This document shows positions 52,439-62,627 of a stretch of 64,000 nt of DNA, piece by piece. Numbering within the stretch: position 1 is the stretch's first letter; every line of letters begins with the position of its first letter. Made by a program: the position numbers and the translations under genes. The stretch is from Oceanisphaera avium (GTDB lineage Bacteria > Pseudomonadota > Gammaproteobacteria > Enterobacterales > Aeromonadaceae): contig NZ_CP021376.1 of assembly GCF_002157875.1 (NCBI RefSeq), positions 310,001 through 374,000 of the forward strand, written 5' to 3'. A model generated the notes under the pieces. That model had not been told where the DNA came from. It did no database searches and worked only from the letters and a program-made list of their open reading frames with translations.

Positions 52439-52950
52439 AGACGGTTTTGCCTTCTTTGTTTCCAGCGTTTAGCCACAGTCCAGCGCCATAAACCATGGAT
52501 CACCATATAGCCAGTGGCAGCACTGACAGTGGCCATTACAATACAGCCTAATAAAAACGGCGGTGCAGCTGAGCTCATGGCGCTACTCAGCCAAGATAGG
52601 CTTAATTCAAAGTGTTTGTAGTGATGAGGACGATTAAGCAAGAAAGAGCCTAAGCGATAAGCAAAATAAAATAGCGGTCCCATAGTCAGCGGGTTAGTCA
52701 GCCACACTAGGGCGGCAGACAGCGGCAAGTTAACGCGAAAAAACATCGCAAATAGCGCAGCGACTAACATTTGAAACGGAATTGGCAGCCAAGCACAGAA
52801 TAAACCCACCGCAAATGCCCCGGCGGCAGACTGGCGATTTAAATTCCATAGGTTATTGTCGTGTAAACGACTCCCTAATAACTTTAAATACTTATTATTT
52901 TTAAGGGTGCCTGGATCGGGCATCAGGCGTTTTAGAAACTTTTTTGGCAT
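52435..52950 (-). CDS. DUF2062 membrane protein, copy 2
   Basis: A 171-residue paralogue of the following gene (51935-52438). It has the same order of motifs: F-A-V-G-L-F-C-A-W-L-P-I-P (about 46-58), W-L-T-N-P-L-T-M-G-P (about 84-93) and a final helix (about 133-158). The first residues are highly basic. Members of this family are small polytopic proteins of unknown function, commonly next to comEC in this lineage. It is divergent from comEC, with 27 bases between the start codons, so the promoters must overlap. Confidence 0.85.
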   Translation of the reverse strand: MPKKFLKRLMPDPGTLKNNKYLKLLGSRLHDNNLWNLNRQSAAGAFAVGLFCAWLPIPFQMLVAALFAMFFRVNLPLSAALVWLTNPLTMGPLFYFAYRLGSFLLNRPHHYKHFELSLSWLSSAMSSAAPPFLLGCIVMATVSAATGYMVIHGLWRWTVAKRWKQRRQNRL

Positions 52951-52977
52951 TTTAATTAAGTCCGCAATACTTATCGG

Positions 52978-55170
52978 ATGGATAAGCGACTTTTTGCATT
53001 TTGCTTAGGCATATCAAGTCTGATGGTATGGCCTTGGCTGCCAAGCCCAGACACTTGGCTATGGCTCGCTTGCTTAATTGTAGTGAGTGGGCGGCGCAGG
53101 GCGCTAGCCTGTTTTTTATTAGGGCTAATGTGGGCAATCTGCTTTAGCCATTGGCAACTCTCTTGGCTGCAATATCCCACTTTATTTACTCGTAGCCAAA
53201 TTATTGTCGCACAAGTCGATGCGCTGCATTCGACTCGCCCTCATCATAGTCAGCTAATTGTCAGGCTCAGCCACCTGAATGGTCAAGCTCTTTCCCCTAA
53301 ACCCAAAGTGTTACTTAACTGGCAAAGTCAGCAACCCTCGCCCAAAAATGGCCAAGTTATCCAAAGTGTGGCGCGTTTACGCCTGCCTCATGGTCTTCAT
53401 AATCCTGGCACCTTCGCTTCGAGTCGCTGGCTATTGGGCCAAGGGGTAACTGCCCAAGCGAGCATTAGCGGGGTATTAAGTGCTTCTGCGCCTGCCCCCA
53501 ATGAAGGCGTGCGGGCGAGGGCCGTAAAGGCATTACGAGAGCATACGCAACATTTAGCCGCCCAGCCTTGGATTTTGGCACTAACAGTAGGAGATAGAAG
53601 TGGGCTAACGAGGGGTGATTGGGAGCTGTTACGGGGCTTAGGGATTAGTCATTTATTTGCTATTTCTGGCTTACATATTGGCTTGGTCGCGGCACTGGGC
53701 TTATTAGTCGGGCGCTTAACAGGGCGGCGTTGGTTAGCCGGCTTACTCGCAGTGGCATTGGCGCTTATTTATGCTTGGCTGGCCGGTTTTTCTGTGCCTA
53801 CACAGCGGGCATTATTAATGTTGGTACTATGGCTAGGTATTTGGCTATGGGGGCGATTTTGGAGTGGGTGGCGCATTTTATTAGCCACTTGCACGCTGTT
53901 GTTAAGTGTTCAACCTTGGTTAGTACTTAATCAAGGCTTTTGGTTATCGGTGGTAGCGGTGTCGGCCATATTAGCCTTAGCCGCATGGCAAAAAACACGC
54001 AGTTTATGGCGTTTACAACTGGGGCTGAGCTTATTATTGCTGCCTTTAGTGATGTTAATATTTGGCGGATTAAGCTGGTTATCTTTACCCGTAAATTGGT
54101 TATTAATTCCTCTTTTTAGTGTGCTATTAATGCCTTTATTGCTAATGGCGGCGCTTTTATTAGCGCCTGCCCCCTTATTAAGTCATGCTTTGTTTTGGCT
54201 AGTAGATTTTTTACTTCACCACCTAATGAGCTTACTGCAGGCGCTTCATACTTTAGCATCGCCGTGGTTATGGCTAACCGAGGCGCAACTAGGGCTGATA
54301 CTCGCGCTCTTATTATTGCCATTTTTGCTGCTGCCACGAGCGCGCAGTATCAGTATCTTAGGGATAACGGTGGCTTTATTAGCGCAATGGCCAGCGCCTC
54401 ATTGGCAAGTGCGAGTGCTGGATGTGGGGCAAGGGTTATCGGTGCTAGTCACCCAAGGTAAGCAAGCGCTGCTATATGATACAGGTAATCGATTTAGCTC
54501 AGGTTTTAATATGGCTGATGCTGTTATTTTGCCGCTACTGCGCCGCCTTGGCGTGAGTGAGCTGGAATATATGGTGATCAGTCATAATGACCAAGACCAT
54601 AGTGGTAATCGCGATTACTTAGCAAAAGTCTTGCCTATTAAGCATCGTTTGGGCGAGTGGCACTTGGGACAAAAGTGCCGAGCCGGGCAACACATGCAAT
54701 GGGGTAGGTTGTCATTAACGATACTGTGGCCAGTGCAATTGACGGGACACAGTAATAATGACTCTTGTGTGATGCGTATTAGTGATGGCCAATTATCGGT
54801 GTTGCTCACCGGCGATATTGAAGCTCGGGCCGAATACGCGCTATTAGCAACCCAACCCTTGCTTTCATCTCAACTGTTAATCAGCCCCCATCATGGCAGT
54901 AATAGCTCCTCAACTTCAGCGTTTATTCAAGCGGTGTCGCCAAGATGGGGCGTCCATACCGCAGGTTTTAATAATCGCTGGGGCTTTCCTGGCGCTGCAG
55001 TGAAAGAGCGTTATGCTCAGCAAAATATTGAGCAATTAGTAACCGGTGAGCTAGGCATGGTGCACTTCATTAGCCAAGATGAGCAGTGGCATTTAATGAC
55101 GCATCGCCGCTCGGCAGTTTGGTATCATCAGCTCAATGCTTGGTTGCAGCACACTAAACCGTTAGAATAG
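52978..55170 (+). CDS. comEC: DNA internalization channel protein ComEC/Rec2
   Basis: Inner-membrane channel thought to carry single-stranded DNA into the cytoplasm during natural transformation. The 730-residue protein has N-terminal helices, an OB-like DUF4131 region (about 60-170), the competence domain with about ten helices (about 210-480, with G-I-S-H-L-F-A-I-S-G-L-H) and a C-terminal metallo-beta-lactamase domain (about 490-700) with L-D-V-G-Q-G-L-S, S-H-N-D-Q-D-H-S-G and S-P-H-H-G-S-N-S-S. No frameshift is seen. It heads the comEC-msbA-lpxK-ycaR-kdsB run, with 27 bases to msbA. Confidence 0.95.
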   Translation: MDKRLFAFCLGISSLMVWPWLPSPDTWLWLACLIVVSGRRRALACFLLGLMWAICFSHWQLSWLQYPTLFTRSQIIVAQVDALHSTRPHHSQLIVRLSHLNGQALSPKPKVLLNWQSQQPSPKNGQVIQSVARLRLPHGLHNPGTFASSRWLLGQGVTAQASISGVLSASAPAPNEGVRARAVKALREHTQHLAAQPWILALTVGDRSGLTRGDWELLRGLGISHLFAISGLHIGLVAALGLLVGRLTGRRWLAGLLAVALALIYAWLAGFSVPTQRALLMLVLWLGIWLWGRFWSGWRILLATCTLLLSVQPWLVLNQGFWLSVVAVSAILALAAWQKTRSLWRLQLGLSLLLLPLVMLIFGGLSWLSLPVNWLLIPLFSVLLMPLLLMAALLLAPAPLLSHALFWLVDFLLHHLMSLLQALHTLASPWLWLTEAQLGLILALLLLPFLLLPRARSISILGITVALLAQWPAPHWQVRVLDVGQGLSVLVTQGKQALLYDTGNRFSSGFNMADAVILPLLRRLGVSELEYMVISHNDQDHSGNRDYLAKVLPIKHRLGEWHLGQKCRAGQHMQWGRLSLTILWPVQLTGHSNNDSCVMRISDGQLSVLLTGDIEARAEYALLATQPLLSSQLLISPHHGSNSSSTSAFIQAVSPRWGVHTAGFNNRWGFPGAAVKERYAQQNIEQLVTGELGMVHFISQDEQWHLMTHRRSAVWYHQLNAWLQHTKPLE

Positions 55171-55197
55171 CGCCTTGTTTTTCAAGGTAGAGACGTT

Positions 55198-56949
55198 ATG
55201 ACCCAAGGTGCACACACTTCTTCCTGGCCGGTCCTTAAGCGATTATTGGGCTATGTGAAGGAGCGCAAGCTAGGTTTGCTGATGGCCGTGATCGGCATGG
55301 TGGGCTATGCGGCGGTGAATACCGGCTTTATTTCTGCGGTAAAACCGCTGATAGATGATGGCTTAACCGGCCAAGACCCCGCTTTTTTAAAGATGATGCC
55401 CTTTTTTATTCTAGGCATGTTTTTCCTGCAAGGTGTGTTTTCTTTTATGTCTAGCTTTTGCATGGCATGGGTAGGTAACCATGTGGTGCTGTCTTTACAA
55501 AAGCAGGTGTTTAGTAAGTTAATGACGATGCCAGTGGCGTTTTTTGATCGCCACAACAGTGGCAATTTATTATCAAAAGTCACCTACGATGCCTCGCAAG
55601 TCTCTGCTGCAGCCAGCTCAACGTTAGTGACTATTGTACGCGAAGGGGCGACCGTTATCGGTTTGCTGGCCATGATGTTTTATTATTCTTGGCAGCTATC
55701 CTTGGTATTTTTTATTGTAGGGCCCATTGTGGGAGTGATGATCGCTGTGATCAGTCGCCGCTTTCGCCGCTTAAGTCGTGGCATGCAAGATGCCATGGGT
55801 AATATCACCAGCAATACCGAACAAATGCTAAAAGGCCATAAAGAAGTATTAATGTTTAATGGCCAAAAAGTTGAAGCAGACCGCTTTCATGGGGTGAGTA
55901 ATGCGGTGCGCCAGCAAAATATGAAAATGGTGGCCACCGATGCCACAGGAACGTCACTGGTACAGCTCATTGCATCTACGGCGTTAGCGGCGTTGATTTT
56001 TATGGCCAACGTCGATGGCATGCAAGACAAAATCACACCCGGCACTTTTATTGCGGTATTGGGTGCGATGTTAATGCTAATGCGCCCTTTAAAAAGTCTT
56101 ACCCAAGTGAACTCGGCGTATCAGCGCGGTATTGCCGCCAGCCAAAGTTTATTTGGCTTGTTAGACTCTGAGGGAGAAGTAGACACGGGTACGCGCAGCC
56201 TAACTCGTGCAAGCGGTAATTTGGAGTTTGATAACGTCAGCTTTGGCTATCCTAACAAAGAAACGCAGGCGCTAAAAAATGTTAGTTTTACGCTCACCCC
56301 GGGTAAAACCATTGCCTTAGTGGGGCGCTCTGGTTCAGGGAAAAGTACCATCGCCAGTTTATTAACGCGTTTTTATGATATAGACCAAGGTGAAATTCGC
56401 CTTGATGGCGTAGATATACGTGACTATAAACTCAGTGATTTACGCCGCCAATTTGCTTTGGTTTCTCAGCAAGTGCACCTGTTTAACGACACTATCGCCA
56501 ATAATATCGCCTATGCTGCGCAAGGCGAATACAGTCGCGAGCAAGTTATAGCAGCGGCAAAGGTGGCCTATGCTGATGAGTTTATTACTAAGCTCCCTCA
56601 AGGATATGACACTATTATTGGTGAAAATGGCGCCAGCTTATCCGGTGGTCAGCGCCAACGGATTGCCATTGCCCGTGCGCTACTGCGCAACTCTCCGTTA
56701 TTAATTCTAGATGAAGCCACTTCGGCGCTCGATACCGAGTCAGAGCGCCATATTCAAGGCGCGCTAGAGGCCTTACGTAAAGATCGCACGGCACTCGTGA
56801 TCGCTCACCGTTTATCTACCATCGAAAACGCCGATGAAATCTTAGTGATAGATGAGGGGCAAGTTGTAGAGCGAGGCTCTCATCTAGAGTTAATGGCCAA
56901 ACAAGGCGTCTATGCCCAGTTAAGAAGCATTCAATATGGCGAGCAATAA
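55198..56949 (+). CDS. msbA: Lipid A export ABC transporter MsbA
   Basis: Flips core-lipid A across the inner membrane. The 583-residue half-transporter has six transmembrane helices (about 20-320) and a nucleotide-binding domain (about 340-583). The latter shows Walker A G-R-S-G-S-G-K-S-T (about 377-385), signature L-S-G-G-Q-R-Q (about 481-487), Walker B L-L-I-L-D-E-A-T-S-A-L-D (about 500-511) and an H-loop. Its stop overlaps the lpxK ATG by one base, so the pair is coupled. Arrangement comEC-msbA-lpxK is conserved in gammaproteobacteria. Confidence 0.97.
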   Translation: MTQGAHTSSWPVLKRLLGYVKERKLGLLMAVIGMVGYAAVNTGFISAVKPLIDDGLTGQDPAFLKMMPFFILGMFFLQGVFSFMSSFCMAWVGNHVVLSLQKQVFSKLMTMPVAFFDRHNSGNLLSKVTYDASQVSAAASSTLVTIVREGATVIGLLAMMFYYSWQLSLVFFIVGPIVGVMIAVISRRFRRLSRGMQDAMGNITSNTEQMLKGHKEVLMFNGQKVEADRFHGVSNAVRQQNMKMVATDATGTSLVQLIASTALAALIFMANVDGMQDKITPGTFIAVLGAMLMLMRPLKSLTQVNSAYQRGIAASQSLFGLLDSEGEVDTGTRSLTRASGNLEFDNVSFGYPNKETQALKNVSFTLTPGKTIALVGRSGSGKSTIASLLTRFYDIDQGEIRLDGVDIRDYKLSDLRRQFALVSQQVHLFNDTIANNIAYAAQGEYSREQVIAAAKVAYADEFITKLPQGYDTIIGENGASLSGGQRQRIAIARALLRNSPLLILDEATSALDTESERHIQGALEALRKDRTALVIAHRLSTIENADEILVIDEGQVVERGSHLELMAKQGVYAQLRSIQYGEQ

Positions 56950-57914
56950 TGACCGCTTGGTATAAAGGCGCCTGGTGGCTGTGGTTGTTAGCGCCCTTTA
57001 GTGCGCTGTTTTGGCTCTTATCTGCACTGCGGCGCATGCTATATCGACTAGGTATTAAGTCGAGCTATCGAGCGCCGGTGCCGGTGATTGTGGTGGGGAA
57101 TTTAAGTGTAGGTGGCAACGGTAAAACGCCAGTGGTGGTGTGGCTGGTGCAGTGGTTGCGCGCTCAAGGCTATCAGCCGGGGGTGATCAGTCGCGGCTAT
57201 GGCGGTAAGAGCGCGCATTATCCGCTTAAAGTGGAGGCTACCACTTGTCCTAGTGTGGCTGGGGATGAGCCGGTGCTCATTGCTAAGCGTACTGGCTGCC
57301 CGTTAGTGGTGGGGCCAAAGCGAGGTGAGGCCGCCGCGTTATTAGCCCGCTTAGGCGCAGATATTATTATTAGTGATGATGGCTTACAGCATTATGCCTT
57401 AGCGCGAGATATTGAGCTGGTGGTGGTCGATGGCGAGCGCCGCTTTGGTAATGGCTACTTACTGCCCATGGGGCCGCTGCGTGAGCGTCCTTGGCGCCTG
57501 AAACAAGTTGACGCCATTATTAATAATGGCGGGCCGGCGCATGACCAAGAATATTTAATGACTTTAGCGCCGGGGGACTTGATTGCCGTGGGTCGTACCG
57601 CTGGGTTTGCCCCTCATCCGCCTCAGACAGTCCATGCCCTAGCCGGCATCGGCCATCCGCCGCGTTTTTTTAGCATGTTACAGCAATTGGGATTTAAACT
57701 CGCAAAATGCATTGCTTTAAGCGATCATGAGCCGGTTGCGCCTCATTTGTTACAGTCACTGGCCACCTTACCTTTGTTAGTAACCGAAAAAGATGCCGTA
57801 AAGTGGCCGCCTGAGGCAAAGAATACTTGGTATGTCCCTGTGGATGCCCACCTGCCACAGACATTTGAAGCACTGCTTTTAAGCCGACTTAAGGAGTTAC
57901 ATCGTGGCGATTGA
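56949..57914 (+). CDS. lpxK: Tetraacyldisaccharide 4'-kinase
   Basis: Phosphorylates the 4' position of the lipid A precursor at the inner membrane. The 321-residue protein has an N-terminal membrane helix (about 8-30) and the P-loop [12 protein letters not shown] (about 51-62). Further motifs are S-R-G-Y-G-G (about 85-90), S-D-D-G-L-Q-H-Y (about 141-148), and V-T-E-K-D-A-V-K (about 280-287). Length is normal. The following gene (ycaR) begins 11 bases before its stop codon. Confidence 0.97.
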   Translation: MTAWYKGAWWLWLLAPFSALFWLLSALRRMLYRLGIKSSYRAPVPVIVVGNLSVGGNGKTPVVVWLVQWLRAQGYQPGVISRGYGGKSAHYPLKVEATTCPSVAGDEPVLIAKRTGCPLVVGPKRGEAAALLARLGADIIISDDGLQHYALARDIELVVVDGERRFGNGYLLPMGPLRERPWRLKQVDAIINNGGPAHDQEYLMTLAPGDLIAVGRTAGFAPHPPQTVHALAGIGHPPRFFSMLQQLGFKLAKCIALSDHEPVAPHLLQSLATLPLLVTEKDAVKWPPEAKNTWYVPVDAHLPQTFEALLLSRLKELHRGD

Positions 57915-58092
57915 TGCAAAACTGGTAGAAATTATTGCCTGCCCGCTGTGCAAAGGTAAATTGCAGCTAGATCGTAATCATAACGAGCTAGTCTGTCGCT
58001 TTGACCGCTTGGCTTATCCGATTACCGAAGACATTCCGGTATTATTAGAAAATAAAGCGCGCAAATTAAGTTTGGATGAATTACCAGCATGA
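57904..58092 (+). CDS. ycaR: Trm112/YcaR-family small zinc-ribbon-like protein
   Basis: A 62-residue protein between lpxK and kdsB, the conserved position of E. coli ycaR. It starts with GTG, overlapping lpxK by 11 bases, with AAGGAG upstream. Visible family features are [11 protein letters not shown] (10-20) with C-P-x-[13 protein letters not shown] (about 30-41) and D-I-P-V-L-L. The Trm112 fold elsewhere activates methyltransferases; the bacterial YcaR role is not known. It overlaps the kdsB start by four bases. Confidence 0.95.
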   Translation: MAIDAKLVEIIACPLCKGKLQLDRNHNELVCRFDRLAYPITEDIPVLLENKARKLSLDELPA

Positions 58093-58838
58093 GTTTTGTG
58101 GTAGTGATACCGGCGCGTTTTAGCTCTACACGTTTACCGGGCAAGCCGCTCGCCGATATTCATGGTAAGCCGATGATCCAGTGGGTCGTAGAGCAGGCAC
58201 AAAAAAGCCAAGCCATGAGAGTGGTGGTAGCTACCGACGATGCGCGCATTCGTGACGCATTGCGACCTTGTGCAGTGGAAGTTTGTATTACAAGTGCGCA
58301 TCATGACTCCGGTACCGAGCGCTTGGCCGAAGTGGTAGAGCAGTTGGCCTTAGATGACGACGATATCGTGGTCAATGTACAAGGCGATGAACCATTGCTG
58401 CCACCTCAGCTAGTTGATCAAGTGGCGCACTTATTAGCGAACAGCACCGCACCCATGGCCACTTTGTGCACGCCGATTGAGAGCGTTAATGAGTTGAATG
58501 ACATTAATGTGGTGAAAGTGGTGCAAAGTGCCAGCGGCCATGCTTTATATTTTAGCCGTGCGCCAATACCTTTTGAGCGTGATGCCAATGAGCCGCCTGA
58601 CTTAAGCCAGTGTCGACGTCATATTGGTATTTATGCGTATCGTGCCGGCTTTATTCGTCGTTATTTGGCGTTACCTGTTAGCCCGTTAGAGCAGCTAGAA
58701 AAACTCGAACAGCTGCGCGTATTGTGGCACAGCGAGTCCATTGCTATCAGTGATGCCTGTACTCGCCCTCAGCCTGGCGTAGATACCCCTGCCGATTTAG
58801 ACGCCGTGCGTCAATTGTTAGTGGGTCACGCCCGCTAA
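58089..58838 (+). CDS. kdsB: 3-deoxy-manno-octulosonate cytidylyltransferase (CMP-Kdo synthetase)
   Basis: Activates Kdo with CTP for lipopolysaccharide inner core assembly. The 249-residue protein has the nucleotide-binding [16 protein letters not shown] (5-20), V-A-T-D-D-A-R-I (about 47-54), S-G-T-E-R-L-A-E (about 75-82), V-Q-G-D-E-P-L (about 97-103) and the C-terminal R-H-I-G-I-Y-A-Y-R (about 178-186). It ends the lipid A/Kdo operon. The start overlaps ycaR by four bases. Confidence 0.97.
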   Translation: MSFVVVIPARFSSTRLPGKPLADIHGKPMIQWVVEQAQKSQAMRVVVATDDARIRDALRPCAVEVCITSAHHDSGTERLAEVVEQLALDDDDIVVNVQGDEPLLPPQLVDQVAHLLANSTAPMATLCTPIESVNELNDINVVKVVQSASGHALYFSRAPIPFERDANEPPDLSQCRRHIGIYAYRAGFIRRYLALPVSPLEQLEKLEQLRVLWHSESIAISDACTRPQPGVDTPADLDAVRQLLVGHAR

Positions 58839-58969
58839 TTTCGCACTACCAATAGGCGTAACTTATAGCAAGTGGCGCGTATTTTCATTTTATTAATAAG
58901 TAATAAAGGGGCGTTGTGCCCCGAGGTTATGGCGATTAAACGCCACATCAAACATTTTTGAGGAATATT

Positions 58970-59989
58970 ATGATTACCCTGGGTGAATACATCATTAAGA
59001 ATCAAGCTGACTACCCCAGCGCTACCGGCGAATTATCGTCTTTATTGTCTTCTATTCGTCGCGCCGCCAAAATTGTAAACCGCGAAATTAATCGCGCCGG
59101 TTTAGTGACCGATATTATCGGCGGTAGCAATGGCAGCGAAAACGTACAGGGTGAAGTACAGCAAAAGCTGGATGTGTTTGCCAACGACATGTTTAAAAAT
59201 GCGCTAGAAGCCCGTGGTGAAGTGTGTGGTATTGCTTCTGAAGAAGAAGATCACTACGTCGCTTTTGATGATGAGCGCCAAAGCAATGCGAAATACATTG
59301 TGCTGATGGACCCGCTGGATGGCTCTTCTAATATCGATGTTAACGTATCTGTGGGCACCATTTTCTCTATCTATCGTCGCGTTAGTGAGCCTGGTCAACC
59401 AGTGACTATGGATGACTTCTTACAACCGGGTGTTAACCAAGTAGCCGCCGGTTATGTGGTGTACGGCTCTTCCACCATGTTGGTGTATACCACAGGTAAC
59501 GGCGTTCACGGCTTTACTTATGACCCGACTCTGGGCTCATTTTGCTTGTCTCATGAGAATATCCGTATTCCGGAGCAAGGCTATATTTATTCTATTAACG
59601 AAGGTAACTATATTCGCTTCCCTGAAGGCGTGAAAAAATACCTGAAATTCTGTCAAGAAAAAGATGAGTCGAGCAAGCGTCCTTATAGCTCACGTTATAT
59701 TGGCTCTTTAGTATCTGACTTTCATCGCAATATGCTTAAAGGCGGCATTTATATTTATCCGTCTGGCACCAATTCGCCAAATGGCAAGTTGCGCTTATTG
59801 TATGAATGCAACCCATTAGCCTTTATGGCTGAGCAAGCCGGTGGTAAAGCTACCGATGGCTTCCGTCGTATTATGGAAATTAAGCCTACTGAATTGCACC
59901 AGCGCACGCCGTATTTTGTTGGCTCCATCGACATGGTTAATAAAGCAGATGAAATGATGGCTGAATTTTCTAGCCATGAAAAAGCCTAA
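58970..59989 (+). CDS. fbp: Fructose-1,6-bisphosphatase class I
   Basis: Gluconeogenic enzyme hydrolysing fructose-1,6-bisphosphate. The 339 residues start at the ATG at 58970, which has GAGGA upstream (a TTG four codons earlier is not needed). Metal-site motifs are S-E-E-E-D (about 90-94), [10 protein letters not shown] (about 115-124) and [11 protein letters not shown] (about 277-287). Length and motifs fit class I. It stands alone, 131 bases after kdsB, with a strong terminator behind it. Confidence 0.97.
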   Translation: MITLGEYIIKNQADYPSATGELSSLLSSIRRAAKIVNREINRAGLVTDIIGGSNGSENVQGEVQQKLDVFANDMFKNALEARGEVCGIASEEEDHYVAFDDERQSNAKYIVLMDPLDGSSNIDVNVSVGTIFSIYRRVSEPGQPVTMDDFLQPGVNQVAAGYVVYGSSTMLVYTTGNGVHGFTYDPTLGSFCLSHENIRIPEQGYIYSINEGNYIRFPEGVKKYLKFCQEKDESSKRPYSSRYIGSLVSDFHRNMLKGGIYIYPSGTNSPNGKLRLLYECNPLAFMAEQAGGKATDGFRRIMEIKPTELHQRTPYFVGSIDMVNKADEMMAEFSSHEKA

Positions 59990-60023
59990 ACCCGTGTTGG
60001 GGGCCTAGCGCCTGGCTAAAAAT

Positions 60024-60055
60024 AAAACACCGAGCCCTTACCGGCTCGGTGTTTT
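60024..60055 (+). terminator. Rho-independent terminator of fbp
   Basis: Thirteen-base-pair stem AAAACACCGAGCC / GGCTCGGTGTTTT with a six-base loop and a T-tract. Confidence 0.9.
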
Positions 60056-60151
60056 TGTTTGTACTGCCCGTTTAAATACTAAACTTAAGGACGGGTTGGC
60101 CACCGAACTACACGAAAAAGTGCTAAGTTTAGGGCTGTTTCCTAGCCAATA

Positions 60152-60178
60152 AAAAAGCCGACTTACAGTCGGCTTTTT
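60152..60178 (-). terminator. Rho-independent terminator of gltA
   Basis: Twelve-base-pair stem AAAAAGCCGACT / AGTCGGCTTTTT with a TAC loop, 25 bases past the gltA stop codon on the minus strand. It can also act on plus-strand read-through from fbp. Confidence 0.9.
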
Positions 60179-60203
60179 AGCTAGCAACTAGCACGAGTGG
60201 CGG

Positions 60204-61490
60204 TTATTTTTCAACGTGAGTATGAAAATCCCGCTCGGCGGCACCGGTATAAAGCTGGCGCGGACGGCCGATCTTTTGCTTAGGATCTGACATCATCTCA
60301 TTCCAGTGTGACATCCAACCTACGGTACGCGACAGCGCAAAAATCACGGTAAACATACTGGTTGGAATACCGACGGCTTTTAAGACGATGCCCGAGTAGA
60401 AGTCGACATTAGGATACAGCTTGCGCTCTACAAAGTAGGGGTCAGAAAGGGCGATGCGCTCTAACTCCATAGCCACGTCTAATAGTGGATCTTCAATTTT
60501 AAGATCATCTAACACTTCATGACAGGTATCGCGCATGACAGTGGCTCGGGGATCAAAGTTTTTATAGACCCGATGGCCAAAGCCCATTAAACGAAACGGA
60601 TCATCTTTATCTTTAGCGCGCTCGATAAACTCAGGAATTCTATCCACTGAGCCAATCTCTTCTAGCATCATCAAGCAGGCCTCGTTTGCACCGCCATGAG
60701 CCGGCCCCCACAAGGAAGCAATGCCCGCAGCAATACAAGCAAAAGGATTAGCCCCACTCGAGCCGGCTAAGCGCACGGTAGAGGTAGAGGCGTTTTGCTC
60801 ATGATCCGCATGCAAGGTAAAGATGCGATCCATAGCGCGCTCAACAATGGGATTCACTTTATATTCTTCGCAAGGAATGGCAAACATCATCTGTAAGAAG
60901 TTGCCGGCATAACTTAAGTCATTGCGTGGGTAAATAAAGGGTTGCCCAATGGAGTATTTATACGCCATAGCGGCGATGGTTGGCAGCTTCGCAATCATAC
61001 GATGTGCGGCGGTTTCTCGGTGCGACTGGTCGGTAATATCCATGGGATCATGGTAAAACGCCGATAAGCCGGCAATGACGCCACAGACCACTGACATGGG
61101 GTGAGCATCGCGACGATAGCCTTTAAAGAAAGATGACAGCTGCTCATGCACCATGGTGTGGCGCATAATGAGTCGCTGAAACTCCTCGTACTGCTTAGCC
61201 GTAGGTGCCTCGCCGTACAGAAGCAAGTAGCACACTTCAAGATAGTTGGCATTTTCTGCCAGCTGGTCGATAGGGTAGCCGCGATAGAGCAAGATACCTT
61301 TCTCACCATCTATATAGGTAATGTCGGACTGGCAGGATGCCGTTGCCATAAAACCAGGGTCGTAGGTAAAGTAGCCATGTGAGCCTAGTGTGCTGATATC
61401 GATCACATCATAACCAGCAGTGCCAGACAGAATAGGAAGCTCAATCGCTTCTTGTCCGGGCAAATGCAGAGTGGCCTTTTGGTCAGCCAT
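60204..61490 (-). CDS. gltA: Citrate synthase, type II
   Basis: Condenses oxaloacetate and acetyl-CoA in the TCA cycle. The 428-residue protein is the hexameric, NADH-sensitive Gram-negative type, judging by length and N-terminal domain. Active-site motifs are [11 protein letters not shown] (about 227-237), [10 protein letters not shown] (about 262-271, catalytic His), [13 protein letters not shown] (about 304-316) and a catalytic Asp near 362 in N-V-D-F-Y-S-G. AGGAGAC precedes the ATG. It is divergent from sdhC; the shared upstream region probably carries common carbon/oxygen control, as in E. coli. Confidence 0.98.
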   Translation of the reverse strand: MADQKATLHLPGQEAIELPILSGTAGYDVIDISTLGSHGYFTYDPGFMATASCQSDITYIDGEKGILLYRGYPIDQLAENANYLEVCYLLLYGEAPTAKQYEEFQRLIMRHTMVHEQLSSFFKGYRRDAHPMSVVCGVIAGLSAFYHDPMDITDQSHRETAAHRMIAKLPTIAAMAYKYSIGQPFIYPRNDLSYAGNFLQMMFAIPCEEYKVNPIVERAMDRIFTLHADHEQNASTSTVRLAGSSGANPFACIAAGIASLWGPAHGGANEACLMMLEEIGSVDRIPEFIERAKDKDDPFRLMGFGHRVYKNFDPRATVMRDTCHEVLDDLKIEDPLLDVAMELERIALSDPYFVERKLYPNVDFYSGIVLKAVGIPTSMFTVIFALSRTVGWMSHWNEMMSDPKQKIGRPRQLYTGAAERDFHTHVEK

Positions 61491-61898
61491 AGCACGTCTC
61501 CTTCGCTTTTTTATAATAGGTCCGCAGGTAGGTATTTTTACATAGTTTGCGCCGATGTTTAACTATTAATGCATTCTGCGGTGCGCGCACATTGAAAACA
61601 GAAGTATGGTTCAAAGTCAATTTAGCACCACTTCGCTTGCCTAGCACTTAAGTCGTAGTGGGATCGGCTTTACAGATTTGGTAATTGGATCAAGGCCTTC
61701 GTTGTAATTCCACAGAGTGCTTCTTATACTGGCTCACGAGGATACACGAAGCTGTAGTGAGAGTTTAGCTAAGCGTAAAGCGATATTTTTACATGCTAAA
61801 ATCGAAACCGCTTAATATAAAAATCTGTTTAGCATCCTCATTTCGTGTATCTGGGCTGTGTTTATTACAACAATAACTAACGAGCTCAATGGAGCCAA
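61491..61898. promoter_or_regulatory. gltA-sdhC divergent regulatory region
   Basis: About 408 bases holding the promoters of both operons. It contains two nested inverted repeats: GATACACGAA (61741-61750) / TTCGTGTATC (61842-61851), and inside it ATGCTAAA (61793-61800) / TTTAGCAT (61828-61835). No canonical CRP site was found; ArcA-type sites cannot be judged by eye. Confidence 0.5.
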
Positions 61899-62288
61899 GT
61901 GGGCCAGACCGTGACTAAAAAACAGAGACCTGTACACCTCGATTTACGGACTATTCGCCAACCTGTCGCTGCAATCGCATCAATTCTGCACCGGGTTTCC
62001 GGCGTTATTACCTTATTTGCACTCGCTATTCTCTTATGGCTACTCAGTTATTCGCTCTCATCAGAGGCCGGATTCCTGAAAGTCGTGGATATAGTAGACG
62101 GCTTTTTCGTCTGGTTTATCCTGTGGGGAATATTAACCGCATTGGCTTATCACATAGTGGGTGGTATTCGCCATATGATTATGGACTTAGGCTATTGTTC
62201 AGAGCTTGAAACGGGTGCACTGAGTGCCAAGGTGGCCTTAGGTGTAACGGCCTTCTTATCAGTGCTAGCGGGGATAATGGTATGGTAA
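61899..62288 (+). CDS. sdhC: Succinate dehydrogenase cytochrome b556 subunit
   Basis: Membrane anchor subunit C of complex II, binding heme b and quinone. The 129 residues begin with GTG; GGAG lies just upstream, four bases from the start, which is a short spacing (a second GTG at 61911 is an alternative). It closely follows E. coli SdhC: K-K-Q-R-P-V-x-L-D-L near the N-terminus, S-I-L-H-R-V-S-G-V (about 29-37) with the quinone-site Ser and Arg, three transmembrane helices, and [10 protein letters not shown] (about 85-94) with the heme-ligand His. It heads sdhCDA(B) and overlaps sdhD by seven bases. Confidence 0.95.
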   Translation: MGQTVTKKQRPVHLDLRTIRQPVAAIASILHRVSGVITLFALAILLWLLSYSLSSEAGFLKVVDIVDGFFVWFILWGILTALAYHIVGGIRHMIMDLGYCSELETGALSAKVALGVTAFLSVLAGIMVW

Positions 62289-62626
62289 GAAATATGGCAA
62301 GCATTGGCCGCTCGGGCACGCACGACTTTATGTTGCTGCGTGTTACAGCGGTGATCATGACTTTATACACCCTCTATTTAGTGGGATTTATTGCGTTTAA
62401 TGACATCACTTACCCTGTTTGGCTGAACTTTTTTGCTAAAACCTCAACGAAAGTGTTTACGCTACTGGCGCTACTAAGTGTGTTAATTCACGCTTGGATA
62501 GGGGCCTGGCAGGTGCTATCCGACTATGTAAAATGTGCGCTGTTACGCGGTGTATTACAAGGCGGGATAGTGGTGTTGCTGCTGGTTTATGTGCTGACCG
62601 GTGTTGTCGTATTGTGGGGTGTATAA
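62282..62626 (+). CDS. sdhD: Succinate dehydrogenase membrane anchor subunit
   Basis: Membrane subunit D of complex II. The 114-residue protein has three transmembrane helices and matches E. coli SdhD, including [10 protein letters not shown] (about 7-16), [20 protein letters not shown] (about 70-80, heme and quinone contacts) and D-Y-V-K. The ATG overlaps the sdhC stop region by seven bases. The next gene, sdhA, starts one base after its stop codon. Confidence 0.95.
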   Translation: MVRNMASIGRSGTHDFMLLRVTAVIMTLYTLYLVGFIAFNDITYPVWLNFFAKTSTKVFTLLALLSVLIHAWIGAWQVLSDYVKCALLRGVLQGGIVVLLLVYVLTGVVVLWGV

Positions 62627-62627
62627 G

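Noticed and set aside
52978..58838. A horizontally acquired island around comEC-kdsB
   Set aside because: Gene order is the standard gammaproteobacterial one and composition does not change.
61857..61872. Possible CRP site (TGTGTTTATTACAACA) just upstream of sdhC
   Set aside because: Both half-sites deviate from TGTGA/TCACA, and it is far weaker than the ndh site.
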